Below, in pieces: positions 1-8,235 of a DNA stretch of 64,000 bases (positions are counted from its first letter, which is position 1; each line of letters opens with the position of its first letter). The stretch comes from CADCVW01 sp035644935 (GTDB lineage: Bacteria > Pseudomonadota > Alphaproteobacteria > Sphingomonadales > Sphingomonadaceae). Position numbers and translations under genes: made by a program. A model generated the notes under the pieces. The model made no database searches. It had not been told where the DNA came from and saw only the letters and a program-made list of their open reading frames with translations. The stretch is from contig DASQNO010000010.1 in assembly GCA_035644935.1 (NCBI GenBank), positions 21,753 to 85,752 of the forward strand, written 5' to 3'.

Positions 1-2358
1 ATCGAGTTCAAGGGGGCTGACGGCAAGCCGTTGCCGCCCGAAGTTCAGCGGCGGCTGCAAGAGCAGTTCAGGAACGATCCACAGCTCGCAAGCAAGCTTG
101 CCCAACAGGCCGCCAACAAGGACGAAATCGTCGTTTCGGCCCAGCGGCCTCGCGGCTCCGTGCTCAGCAACATCCCCGCGGAGCGCACCTTCAGACAAGA
201 CGATATCCGGGCTTACGGAGCGAATGACATCCAGGAGCTGCTTCAGACGCTCGGCTCGCAGGTGAGAAGCGAGCGGGGCCGGGAGGATAGGGGGCCTGTC
301 GTGCTGCTCAATGGCAAGCGCGTCTCCAGCTTCGCCGAGATTGCCAAGATCCCGAGCGAGGCCATCGAGCGGATGGAAGTCCTTCCGGAAGAAGTGGCGC
401 TGGCTTACGGATATCCGGCGGACCAGAAGGTGGTGAACGTCGTCGTGTTCGAGCGGTTCAGCTCCCGGATCGGGCAGTTGACGTTCGCAGCGCCAACGGA
501 GGGCGGGCGCGACGCGCCGGGCGCCGCCGCCAACTATCTGCTCATCAAGGGCAATACGCGGCTGAATTTCAACGGCGAGTACAGCCGCTCGGAAACGTTG
601 CTCGAGAGCGAGCGTGACGTAGCGCAGGTTGCCGGTTCGCCGGACCTGGGGCGCTTTCGGACGCTGCTGCCGGGAACCGAAAGATTTGCGCTGAACGGCA
701 CGGTCAGCGGCGACGTTATCGAGAACGTGTCGTCGACTTTGAACGGCAGCTTGGAGGCGAGCAGAAGCAAGAGCCTGTTCGGACTGGGTGCCGCAGGGCC
801 GCTGAAAGGCGACACGGACATGCGCCTCGCTCATCTCGGTACCACCCTCGGCGGGCGGCTGGGCAGCTGGCAGTGGACCTTCACCGGAAATTACGATCGC
901 GCCACCATCGACACCGTTGTCGACACCGGCAACGCAGGGGGGTCGCGGAACGAGGCGAAGTCCATCAACTCCGTTGCCAATGCCGATTTGGTCGTCAGCG
1001 GCCAGCCGTTCAAGCTGCCGGCCGGGCCGGTGTCGACGAGCGTCCGGGGCGGCATCGACCGTCGCGACTTCACCAGCCGGTCGGTGGTCGGCGGAACCGA
1101 GCAAAGGTCCGAACTTTCACGAAACCGCGGTGCGATCCAGGCGAACGTGGACGTGCCGGTCGCACGCCGGCGCAAGGAGGGGACGTCATGGCTCGGCGAT
1201 CTGTCGGTCAACGCGAACCTCGCGCTCGAGCAGCTTTCCGGCTTCGGCACGTTGCGCACGTTCGGCTACGGCTTCAACTGGTCGCCGGTTCCTTCGGTCA
1301 ATCTCAGCGCGTCCGTAACGCACGAAGGAGGCGCGCCGACGGTGGAGCAACTCGGCGGGCCAACGGTCGTGACGCCGAACGTCCGGACCTTCGACCTTAC
1401 CAGGCGCGAGACAGTGGAAGTCACGCGGACGTTCGGCGGCAACCCGGATCTCCGCTCCGACGATCGCCGCGTCATCAGCGTCGGGCTGAACGCCAAGCCT
1501 TTCACTCAAACCGACCTGACGATCAGCGCCGAGTATCTGAACACACGCATCGACCACCCGATCGCCGCCTTTCCGATTGCCACGCCCGCACTCGAAGCCG
1601 CGTTCCTCGAACGGTTCACCCGCGGTGCCGACGATCGGCTTCTGCGGATCGACGCCCGGCCGCTAAACTTCGAACGCTCCGATCAGGAGCAGGTGCGCTT
1701 CGGCCTGAACTTCACGCAACCGTTGGGACACGTGCCTCCCGAGCTTCGCAACGCCCGTGTGATCCACGCGCAGAACGAGGCCGATGTGCAAAGGCGATTT
1801 CCGGGGGCGATGGTCGTCAGAACCGCGCCAAGCGCTGCGATGACGAGGGGCGTGGAGAACCTCAGGAGCCGCCTTTATCTCAATTTCTACTACACCTTGC
1901 GGCTGGAGGACGAGATCCTGCTCCGCCAAGGGGCGCCCGTGCTTGATTTTCTGAACGGATCCGCGATCGGCGTGCGGGGAGGCCGGGCGCGTCACGAACT
2001 CGAACTGCAGGCAGGCGTCTTCAAGGGCGGCCTCGGCGCGCAGGTGGCGGCCAACTGGCAAAGCGGGACCACCGTTTTGGGCTTGCCGGCGGGTCCGGAC
2101 GGCCTCGACGGCGACCTGCGTTTCTCGGACTACGGGACGGTCAACATCAACGTCTTCGCCAATCTGGCCGACCGCTTCGGCGGCGCCAAGGCTCCTGCAT
2201 GGCTGAAAGGAACTCGGATCAGCCTCGGCATCGCCAACCTGTTGAACGCTCGCCCGGAAGTCCGGGACGGCGCCGGGACGACGCCGATCAACTACCAGGG
2301 CGCCTACCTCAACCCGCTAGGCCGTCTGGTCAGCTTCAGCCTCCGGAAGGTCTTCTGA
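1..2358 (+). CDS. TonB-dependent receptor, 5' end outside the window
   Basis: The frame is open from the first base, so the signal peptide and true start lie upstream; 785 residues are visible. A segment containing DEIVVSAQRP precedes a plug domain (about residues 55-150) with VVLLNGKRVSS and IERMEVLPEE, which are typical of plug domains of outer-membrane receptors. The rest is a beta-barrel rich in alternating aromatic/polar strands, and the protein ends in SLRKVF, the terminal Phe expected of a barrel recognised by the BAM complex. Such receptors import siderophores, cobalamin or glycans using TonB energy; the substrate cannot be named. The reading frame is clean to its TGA. The next 266 bases hold no gene that I can see. 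Confidence 0.9.
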   Translation: MEFKGADGKPLPPEVQRRLQEQFRNDPQLASKLAQQAANKDEIVVSAQRPRGSVLSNIPAERTFRQDDIRAYGANDIQELLQTLGSQVRSERGREDRGPVVLLNGKRVSSFAEIAKIPSEAIERMEVLPEEVALAYGYPADQKVVNVVVFERFSSRIGQLTFAAPTEGGRDAPGAAANYLLIKGNTRLNFNGEYSRSETLLESERDVAQVAGSPDLGRFRTLLPGTERFALNGTVSGDVIENVSSTLNGSLEASRSKSLFGLGAAGPLKGDTDMRLAHLGTTLGGRLGSWQWTFTGNYDRATIDTVVDTGNAGGSRNEAKSINSVANADLVVSGQPFKLPAGPVSTSVRGGIDRRDFTSRSVVGGTEQRSELSRNRGAIQANVDVPVARRRKEGTSWLGDLSVNANLALEQLSGFGTLRTFGYGFNWSPVPSVNLSASVTHEGGAPTVEQLGGPTVVTPNVRTFDLTRRETVEVTRTFGGNPDLRSDDRRVISVGLNAKPFTQTDLTISAEYLNTRIDHPIAAFPIATPALEAAFLERFTRGADDRLLRIDARPLNFERSDQEQVRFGLNFTQPLGHVPPELRNARVIHAQNEADVQRRFPGAMVVRTAPSAAMTRGVENLRSRLYLNFYYTLRLEDEILLRQGAPVLDFLNGSAIGVRGGRARHELELQAGVFKGGLGAQVAANWQSGTTVLGLPAGPDGLDGDLRFSDYGTVNINVFANLADRFGGAKAPAWLKGTRISLGIANLLNARPEVRDGAGTTPINYQGAYLNPLGRLVSFSLRKVF

Positions 2359-2624
2359 GTTCGGAGAGACCGGATCCTATGGATCGATGCACGATCATAG
2401 TTTTCGCTAAGCGGTAGTCGCCTGCAGCAGTGCCGCTTCATGATCATCGCTCGCCGAGGTGACAGTCCGACATTTCAACGTCTCTGTCTGATCGCGATGA
2501 TCAGGACTATGGGTCAACCACCGCTTTGACCGGGCGGCGTACCGGTCCTGAATGTCCAACTCTGGGTCTTCCCAGCCAAACGCCATCGTGGCAGCAGATA
2601 AGCCTCGGATCGAATGAGCGCGGT

Positions 2625-3201
2625 TCAGTGAAAGCGCTCTTCTCGATCAAGCTGGTCTAGCATCTGGGCCATGCGCTTTGCGCGTGTTTCCGGCCGTTTG
2701 GCCGTCTGAAGGCGGTAGTAGATCGGGTACAGGTTCTTGCGGTCTAGGGTGCTGAAGAAGGCCTTGGCGACCGGCCGGGTGTCTAATGCTTCCATGAAGT
2801 CTTGGGGGATCAACATCGCCGCCTGACCCTCATAGGCGGAGTTCCAACGACCATCGGCCTGGGCTGCCTCGACGTGCGCCAGACCTGCAGGCGTCATCCG
2901 ACCTTCTTCGATTAGGCGGGTCGCATGATCCCGGTTCCTGGCGGACCCAGTTCGACCTCGGCTTGCGAGGCGTGAGGCGCTGAACGAAGGAGACCTCATC
3001 CAGCGGCCGCTTCTGACCATCGATCCAGCCGAAGCGGATCGCCTCGATCACACAGTCGGTCCAGGTCACGGATGCGACCCCCGACCCGCTCTTGAAGATC
3101 CGCACCCAGAGCTCCGTCTGAGTAGCGTTGTTCTCGCTCAGCCACGCGCCGAGAGTGCTTGCGTCCGCGAAGGCTGTGTATGTCGGTGCGGCGCTGACCA
3201 T
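2625..3201 (-). pseudogene. YdeI/OmpD-associated family protein, frameshifted
   Basis: The 5' half (from ATG at 3201) reads MVSAAPTYTAFADASTLGAW and continues through IRFGWIDGQKRP and FVQRLTPRKPRSNW, hallmarks of the YdeI/OmpD-associated family. At about 2945 the frame is lost; the neighbouring frame resumes with RNRDHATRLIEEGRM and runs to the family C-terminus ending LDREERFH. Joining the two frames gives a normal-length protein of about 190 residues, so a single indel separates them. Family members are cytoplasmic proteins loosely linked to peptide or bacteriocin resistance; the exact role is unknown. This is either a true pseudogene or one sequencing indel. Confidence 0.8.
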
Positions 3202-3353
3202 GGCACTTCCTATTGGGTCTGCCAGCAGTACGGAAGGTGGAGGGTTCGCGCGGCACCGTACAACGGCACGACGGTTGGATCAGGCGCAGTGCCGTGGACA
3301 TCCCGAAGCGTAGCGGCCAAGATCAATGGTGGCTGGATCCGTTAGGAGGTCTC

Positions 3354-3671
3354 GTGGTTGAAGCTTTTCCCCATGGCACTGTCCACCAAGCGTGTGACGA
3401 TCTGCAGGTGGCGGTCCGCTCAGAGTTCCAGGCCCTTATGCTCAAGCAAGGTCTGACGCCGCTCGGTCGAAACGAGTTCATCTGCTGGGTCGACGACGCG
3501 AAACAGGCAGCTACCCGCCAACGTCGCATCGACCGAACCTGTGAGGCACTGTTGGAAGGAAAGAAGCGGCCGTGCTGCTGGGCGGGGTGCATTCACCGCG
3601 ACGACAAGGCACCGAGCCGCTGGCAGCAGGCGATTATGATCGACAAAGATGCTCGGCCGAAGGCGCAGTAG
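3354..3671 (+). CDS. Short YdeI-like protein (C-terminal domain type)
   Basis: The protein is 105 residues long. The core LTPLGRNEFICWVDDAKQ, followed by RRIDRTCEALLEGKKRPCCW, resembles the C-terminal helical domain found in YdeI/OmpD-associated proteins and in short stand-alone relatives. A GTG start at 3354 is chosen because a strong TAGGAGGT ribosome site lies at 3343-3350, four bases before it; the frame stays open further upstream but that part looks non-coding. It is divergent from the frameshifted YdeI-family gene next door, so two relatives of the same family lie head to head. Function is unknown. Confidence 0.6.
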   Translation: MVEAFPHGTVHQACDDLQVAVRSEFQALMLKQGLTPLGRNEFICWVDDAKQAATRQRRIDRTCEALLEGKKRPCCWAGCIHRDDKAPSRWQQAIMIDKDARPKAQ

Positions 3672-3769
3672 ACGGCCTGACTGTTTACCTGCGAAGGGTT
3701 GCCGCAGCTTCGAAGCCGCTTGCCCGCATGCTGGCAGCCCTGCCTCCGCAGCCTTGCCTCCGCATCCAA

Positions 3770-4659
3770 TCAGGGCGCGGCGTCGCCGGCTCGTTCGGCG
3801 ATGGGGCGGGCGTGAGCGACAAGCGTCGTCAGCAGCTTGCCGGGCTCCTCGCTAGTCATGTGATGCGCCGAGCGCTCGAACCAAATAAGCCGCTTGGACG
3901 GCGCGCTTAGCCTCGCGAACCACTCGGCCGCGACTTCGCTCGACACGTTCCTGTCGTGGCGGCCCAGGATCAGAATAAGTGGTACTTTGAGCGTACTGAT
4001 CGTCGACATGTCGGTGGAGAGGATGTGGGGGAGCAGTGCCTTCGTAACCGCTTCCTGGCCCTTGAAGGCGTTTCGGACATCCTCATCCGTGTACTCCGGG
4101 GCGAGCTTGAACGCCGCGGCCTCGAAGTCGCCGCCCCTGCGCCGCCATGCCGCGCCGCCATAGTGACCGAGCCATTTGCGCTGGATAAGGATCGACTCGA
4201 CCGGAATGGGGCCGGGTTCGGTGGCGTAAGGCGCGACTGATTTCAGCTCAGCGATTTCCTGCGTGTTCCGGTCGGCCTGTCCTTGGGCCATGGTCCAGAT
4301 CCAGCCGCGGCGCTCGCTTTCCGGGCTGTTCGTTGCCTGGCCCATGCCGATGTAAGCGTGGAGCCATTCCGGGTGGGCCGCGGCGAGCCGAAGCCCCAGC
4401 ATGCTGCCCCAGCTATGACCGAGTACGAATACCTTGTGCTTGCCGTAGCGCTTGCGCGCCCACTAAGCCAGTTCAATCGCGTCAGCCTGATAGCGCTCGG
4501 GCGTGAGCAGGGCGGGATCGTTCGGACCGCTCGCGACATAAGTCTTGCCCGCGTTTCGCTGATCCCGCTGGACGACGGTGAAGTACTCGTCCCAGCCGCG
4601 GTTCCACCACCAGTCGAGCCATCCGGCAGTGATCGAACCACCCGTCGATGGGTAGTTTC
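3770..4659 (-). pseudogene. Alpha/beta hydrolase (proline iminopeptidase-like), nonsense and 5'-truncated
   Basis: The intact C-terminal part (210 residues from 4402) holds LILGRHDRNVSSE (acid loop) and WFERSAHHMTSEEPGK (catalytic His region). Upstream in the same frame are WDEYFTVVQRDQRNAGKTY and then VFVLGHSWGSMLGLRLAAAH, the nucleophile elbow with Ser in GHSWG. A TAG at 4463-4465 interrupts the frame between these two segments, just before WARKRYGKHK. Upstream of GGSITAGWLDWWW the sequence no longer resembles the family, so the N-terminal strands and signal region are missing. The remaining catalytic part could still be translated from 4402 but would lack the first strands and most likely not fold. 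Confidence 0.8.
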
Positions 4660-4801
4660 TCAGTTCACATAAACTGCCCTTGGGTCATTCTGAACCTGCG
4701 TCAGGTCGGTCGCGTTTCAGTCCGCGCGCTAGGCGCACGGCTGTGAAGAGACCCGCGCCGCAGCCTGCCGGAACCCAAAGCGGAGAAGAGTAAAAAAGAG
4801 T

Positions 4802-4948
4802 TCAGATAACCGTGGTCTGCGACGCGCCTAAGGCGGCTGCGCCTAGCACGATAGACAATCCGATGAAAATTGCAGCGGCTATCAAGCCAACGGCCGAAAA
4901 GATGAGGTTTATGGCGCCAAAGAACCAAATATTTGCAAAACTAGGCAT
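4802..4948 (-). CDS. Possible small membrane protein, 48 residues
   Basis: A 48-residue frame starts MPSFANIWFFGAINLIFSAV and continues with a long hydrophobic stretch before ending SQTTVI. It would form one or two membrane helices. No convincing ribosome site precedes the ATG at 4948. It is reported because hydrophobicity is continuous over the whole frame and no alternative gene occupies the interval. It may equally be chance. Confidence 0.35.
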   Translation of the reverse strand: MPSFANIWFFGAINLIFSAVGLIAAAIFIGLSIVLGAAALGASQTTVI

Positions 4949-5063
4949 AGGCTTTGTCTACGCTGTGGAGCGGAGTCTACAAGGCTGCGCGCTTCCTGTA
5001 AGGCTACCGTCCTTACAAGCCGGTGCATTAGCGACAATGCGCTGATGGCGTCACCTCGATGGA

Positions 5064-5093
5064 TTATCCGCTATGTGTGGAAAGCGGACATAT
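5064..5093. repeat. Dispersed palindromic repeat, copy 1
   Basis: A degenerate copy of the intergenic repeat, with TATCCGC on the left, GTGGAAAGCGGACATA on the right and a short spacer. Arms are inverted (TCCGC/GCGGA). Confidence 0.6.
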
Positions 5094-5102
5094 CTCGTCG
5101 GT

Positions 5103-5327
5103 TCAGGTAGAGTGCTTCGCTCGTTCGCTCATCAGGCGCTGCGTCTCGTCCACTCGCTCTTCTAGTCTGTTGAGATAAGGCTTACCGTAGCGCTCCATCC
5201 GATCGGGCGGATAGTTTTGGATCGCGTATCGGTAGCGATCCGCTTCGTCCTTAAGCGCGGCCAGCAGGCGCTCTAACTCAGCGTCGGCTAATCGGTCGCG
5301 GCGGGCGTAGGCTTTATCGATAAACAT
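5103..5327 (-). CDS. Hypothetical charged small protein, 74 residues
   Basis: Starts MFIDKAYARRDRLADAELER and is rich in Arg, Glu and Asp, predicted largely helical, with a heptad-like LERLLAALKDEADRYR segment. A GAGGGA ribosome site lies four bases before the ATG. The site is made by the stop region of the broken amidohydrolase frame upstream, so translation could have been coupled to it. No domain is recognised. The composition and ribosome site suggest a real gene or a remnant in which this frame survived. Confidence 0.5.
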   Translation of the reverse strand: MFIDKAYARRDRLADAELERLLAALKDEADRYRYAIQNYPPDRMERYGKPYLNRLEERVDETQRLMSERAKHST

Positions 5328-5333
5328 GTTCCC

Positions 5334-6094
5334 TCACTCTTGCCCGGGCGTGGAAGGTTCAATGGCCGCAACGTGTGCGTGCTCGAGGCTCGACTGGCCA
5401 GCCGCGAGTGCCTCTCTGAGAGTGACCGTCTTTGGCAGATGTCCGACGAGGCGCATGCCTCGCGATTGCGCCACCTCGGCGGCACGAAGGTAGGCAGCGC
5501 GGGGCAAGCGGTTGTAGACCTGGATCGCATCAATACCACGCGCGTCTTAGACGCTGATGTGCCTCTCGACTCCGGCGGGAGCCAGCGTCGGCTCCTCCAA
5601 GTAGTAGCTGGCCACCTCGATGATGCGTGGCGCCGAAAGCCGGCCTGCTTCAGCTTCTGCGCTCCAGCGGCGCTTGTCGGAGACACAGGCGATGAGACTG
5701 TCGCCAGTGCCGGGGCAGTCCAACATATCACGCACATTGGTGACACCGGTGGCGCCGAACAGTGGAAAATTCGTTTGCGGCGAGTGCTGGAAGCTGTTCA
5801 CGTGCATGTCCCAGAAGCCGGGCACGAGAAAGCGGCCGCGGCCCTCCACTCGGACGAGCCCCGCCGCAGGCGCTTGCTCGCCTATAGCGATGATTATGCC
5901 ATTTTCGATAAGGATCAACATGGGCGACCCGCTGGTTGCGCCGATCACGTCAATGACCCGGACAGCTTCGATGACGTCACCGCGACGCAGATCGGGAAGT
6001 GGCGCCATGCTTCGCGGCCAGGCGATCAGCGCGACGCGAGCAGCAGTACAACCGCCACGCCCGATCCAACGATTTTGCGCGTTTTCACCAACAT
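5334..6094 (-). pseudogene. Exported amidohydrolase-family protein, broken
   Basis: An ATG at 6094 starts MLVKTRKIVGSGVAVVLLLA, a signal peptide, but the frame shifts at about 6030 before the mature part. The mature N-terminus contains IDVIGATSGSPMLILIENG and GRFLVPGFWDMHVNS, the imidazolonepropionase-like metal-binding entry motif (normally DMHVH, here DMHVN, so one metal-ligand His is replaced). A TAA at 5547-5549 cuts the frame; the same frame then continues with IDAIQVYNRLPRAAYL and GMRLVGHLPKTV, ending SLEHAHVAAIEPSTPGQE. The segment between PAGVERHIS and DARGIDAI is shorter than normal, and the C-terminal half of the TIM barrel is absent. The gene is clearly non-functional. Confidence 0.8.
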
Positions 6095-6230
6095 GAGAGC
6101 CGCCCCGGCTCGAGTCAGTGCAGAGTGCCGGACGTAGGCACGGGCCGCTACCCGTATCTTCTACTTAGCCGCTGCAAATGAGCAGGTGGACGTTCAGCAT
6201 ACAGGCACTAGCGGTCGCGAGCGCCGCTGC

Positions 6231-6262
6231 TGAATGTCCGCTCTCCACCCATTGCGGACTGA
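6231..6262. repeat. Dispersed palindromic repeat, copy 2
   Basis: A well-preserved copy with left arm AATGTCCGCTCTCCACCC followed by ATTGCGGACT. It creates a spurious reading frame beginning MSALHPLRTE just before the lipoprotein pseudogene. Confidence 0.75.
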
Positions 6263-6305
6263 AGCCTCGCCCGTAAGCTGCCGAGTGGCAGGCAGAGACC
6301 CTGAT

Positions 6306-7026
6306 ATGACGAGAATGCGGTTGGCCGCATTGGCGGGGTTCTCCGCGATATTGGGCGGATGCGGAAACTCCGCCGTGGTTCGTTACAAGGTCTCGGTTGA
6401 GATTGACGATAATTCCATAAGCCGAGCTGGTTCGTCTGTAATGAGCCTTAAATTGAGCAAGGCGTCTATCGCGCTTGCCTCCCCCCAACGACGCGGAATT
6501 TAAGGGTGAGGCGGTTGCCGTCGGCCTTGGCAACGAACAGGTCCTGTTCGCTCTTCTGAAGGACGAGGATGGCGGGCTGAGTACCAGCCGATGTTGGCGG
6601 AAACGATGTTCGGGGACCTCGCCTCAGGGTCGGAGAGAGTACATACCATTCGGCAAATCGCTCCGAAGAATGGGCTCGCGCGGGAGCTTCCGCGCTTCGG
6701 ACCGAGAATCTCAGTTTCCAGAGAGCCGTTCGTGCAATATCCGCTGCTGGTTCGGTTTCGTGAACTCAATTGGCCGGAAAGCCTTGAGGCCGTCGCCCCC
6801 GACGCGCTCGATCAGGCCTTCGGACCAGGGGTGAAGCTGAAGCGCATCACGGCGCACATCACGGATGAACCTGTAAACCAGCGGCGTCAAAAAGCGACTG
6901 CCCTGGCTCAAAGACGTGGGCAAGGCTCGTGGCACCCTGATCCCCAACCCACCGCGATTGATGCGAGACTCGGCGCCAGTGCAACTCGTTGCGCCGAGCG
7001 ACTTTACGACCGAACTCTACAAGTAA
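6306..7026 (+). pseudogene. Lipoprotein with three frameshifts
   Basis: An ATG at 6306 starts MTRMRLAALAGFSAILGGCG, a lipoprotein signal with lipobox L-G-G-C. The mature part reads RYKVSVEIDDNSISRAGSSV, then shifts frame at a run of six C at about 6482 to DAEFKGEAVAVGLGNEQVLF. It shifts again at about 6585 to MLAETMFGDLASGSERVHTI and a third time at a run of A at about 6890 to KKRLPWLKDVGKARG, ending in SDFTTELYK and a TAA at 7024. Spliced together these give a continuous lipoprotein of about 235 residues. I do not recognise its function. Two of the three shifts are at homopolymers, so sequencing error must be excluded. Confidence 0.75.
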
Positions 7027-7220
7027 GCTATCGAGCCTACCGTAGCGGATACGCCACGGGTGCTCAATACTCGGCAATGAGCGCTTTCATTTCGGCCAAT
7101 CTTGCTGGCTACCGCCATTGGTTAGTCCAGGCCGGACTCTTCGAACTGCGTATGCCGCATCGCAACGCTCGCCTAATTCGTCGCCTACGCCCGCATTGGC
7201 GAGGTGACTTCGACTGACCT

Positions 7221-7252
7221 GACGTCCGCTTTCCACCCGATTCCGGACATCC
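7221..7252. repeat. Dispersed palindromic repeat, copy 3
   Basis: GACGTCCGCTTTCCACCC followed by GATTCCGGACATCC. It lies in a 375-base stretch (7027-7401) in which no gene is seen. Confidence 0.75.
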
Positions 7253-7401
7253 ACAGGGCGTCTGCCTTAAGCCTACTCGCCCTTCGAGGGTGCCGTAGAT
7301 CGCCCGAAAGGAACGTCAGACGCCGGAGGCGGTCCTACTGGCGCTAACGAGACTTAGCCTGTTTTCAACTCCCTTCGCTTAGGTGCTTCACCAGGAGGTG
7401 A

Positions 7402-8015
7402 TTGGTGGGTTTTGCAAAGCTGCTAATCACATGGGCGCTCTCCATGGCGATCTACGCCACCCTCATTCAGGCCTTCGATGCGGCCAGAGGGGAAGCCACG
7501 AGCGGCTTCGCTGAAGGCTTTATAAGTGTGGGCGGCTTGCTAGCCATTCCGAGCTTCCTGTTCGCTCCGATTGTGGGCTGGCCGACCTTGTCTTGGCTGT
7601 GTATCTGCGCCCCACGTGGCTCGTTCCGCTAGTTGCGGCAGCAGTATTTGCGTCGATTATGTGGGTTCTAGCGACGCTTATGTTGCCCTCCGGCTGGCGT
7701 GGCGTCGTATATGCACTCGTCAGTTATGCCGCAGTGCTGGGGTTTGTCTGGCCTGCCTCAGCCTCGCCACTGCGCCTTCGAGATAGGGCTCTGGAAAGAG
7801 ACATTCCGGCGGCGGCGCGACAGCGTTCGCTGGCGGCGAGATTGTCCGCTTTCCACCCGAAGGGGACAAAGGCTTTAGAACGTCGAAAAACGGAGGAACA
7901 TGGCCCATCTAATCAGCCGCTCTCGAGGCGCTGCAAGAATTGCGTCCCCAGCAACGGCTGGAACATCGTCACCTTGGCGTCGGCGCCCCGTCCGGCGGAG
8001 ATGTCTTCAACGTAG
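7402..8015 (+). pseudogene. Small polytopic membrane protein, frameshifted
   Basis: A strong AGGAGG site (7393-7398) precedes a TTG at 7402 or GTG at 7405. The frame gives GFAKLLITWALSMAIYATLI and a second hydrophobic segment ending GWPTLSWL. It shifts at about 7597 into a frame that continues AVYLRPTWLVPLVAAAVFAS and two more membrane segments, to ALVSYAAVLGFVWPASASP. The combined product has about four membrane helices and 140-150 residues. After about 7840 the frame runs through repeat copy 4 and is not a natural C-terminus. No family is recognised. Confidence 0.55.
7842..7862. repeat. Dispersed palindromic repeat, half copy
   Basis: Only the left arm and centre are present: TTGTCCGCTTTCCACCCGAA. 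The right arm is lost. Confidence 0.6.
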
Positions 8016-8045
8016 AGCCGTCCTCGCGAGCCTTTGCGGCGTCAG
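7913..8045 (-). pseudogene. Possible gene remnant
   Basis: A short minus-strand frame reads RGRLYVEDISAGRGADAKVT and continues MFQPLLGTQFLQRLESG before a TGA. It looks like the C-terminal tail of a protein, but nothing upstream matches. The rest of 7863-8223 holds no gene that I can support. Low confidence. Confidence 0.25.
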
Positions 8046-8235
8046 ACCGGCGGCAGCAGCGATACATCGTTTCGGCAAAGCGGCGCTGCGCCGCAGCGCC
8101 TTCATTTTGAAAATTCCCGGCTCGGGCTGCTGCCTCGCATCGATCCTCGGTCTCTTTCGCGCAATAAAGGCTACGTGAAGCAGCTTTCGGTCGCCCTGTT
8201 GTCGACTTTATGTCAATTTCGGCAGGAGCTTTGAC

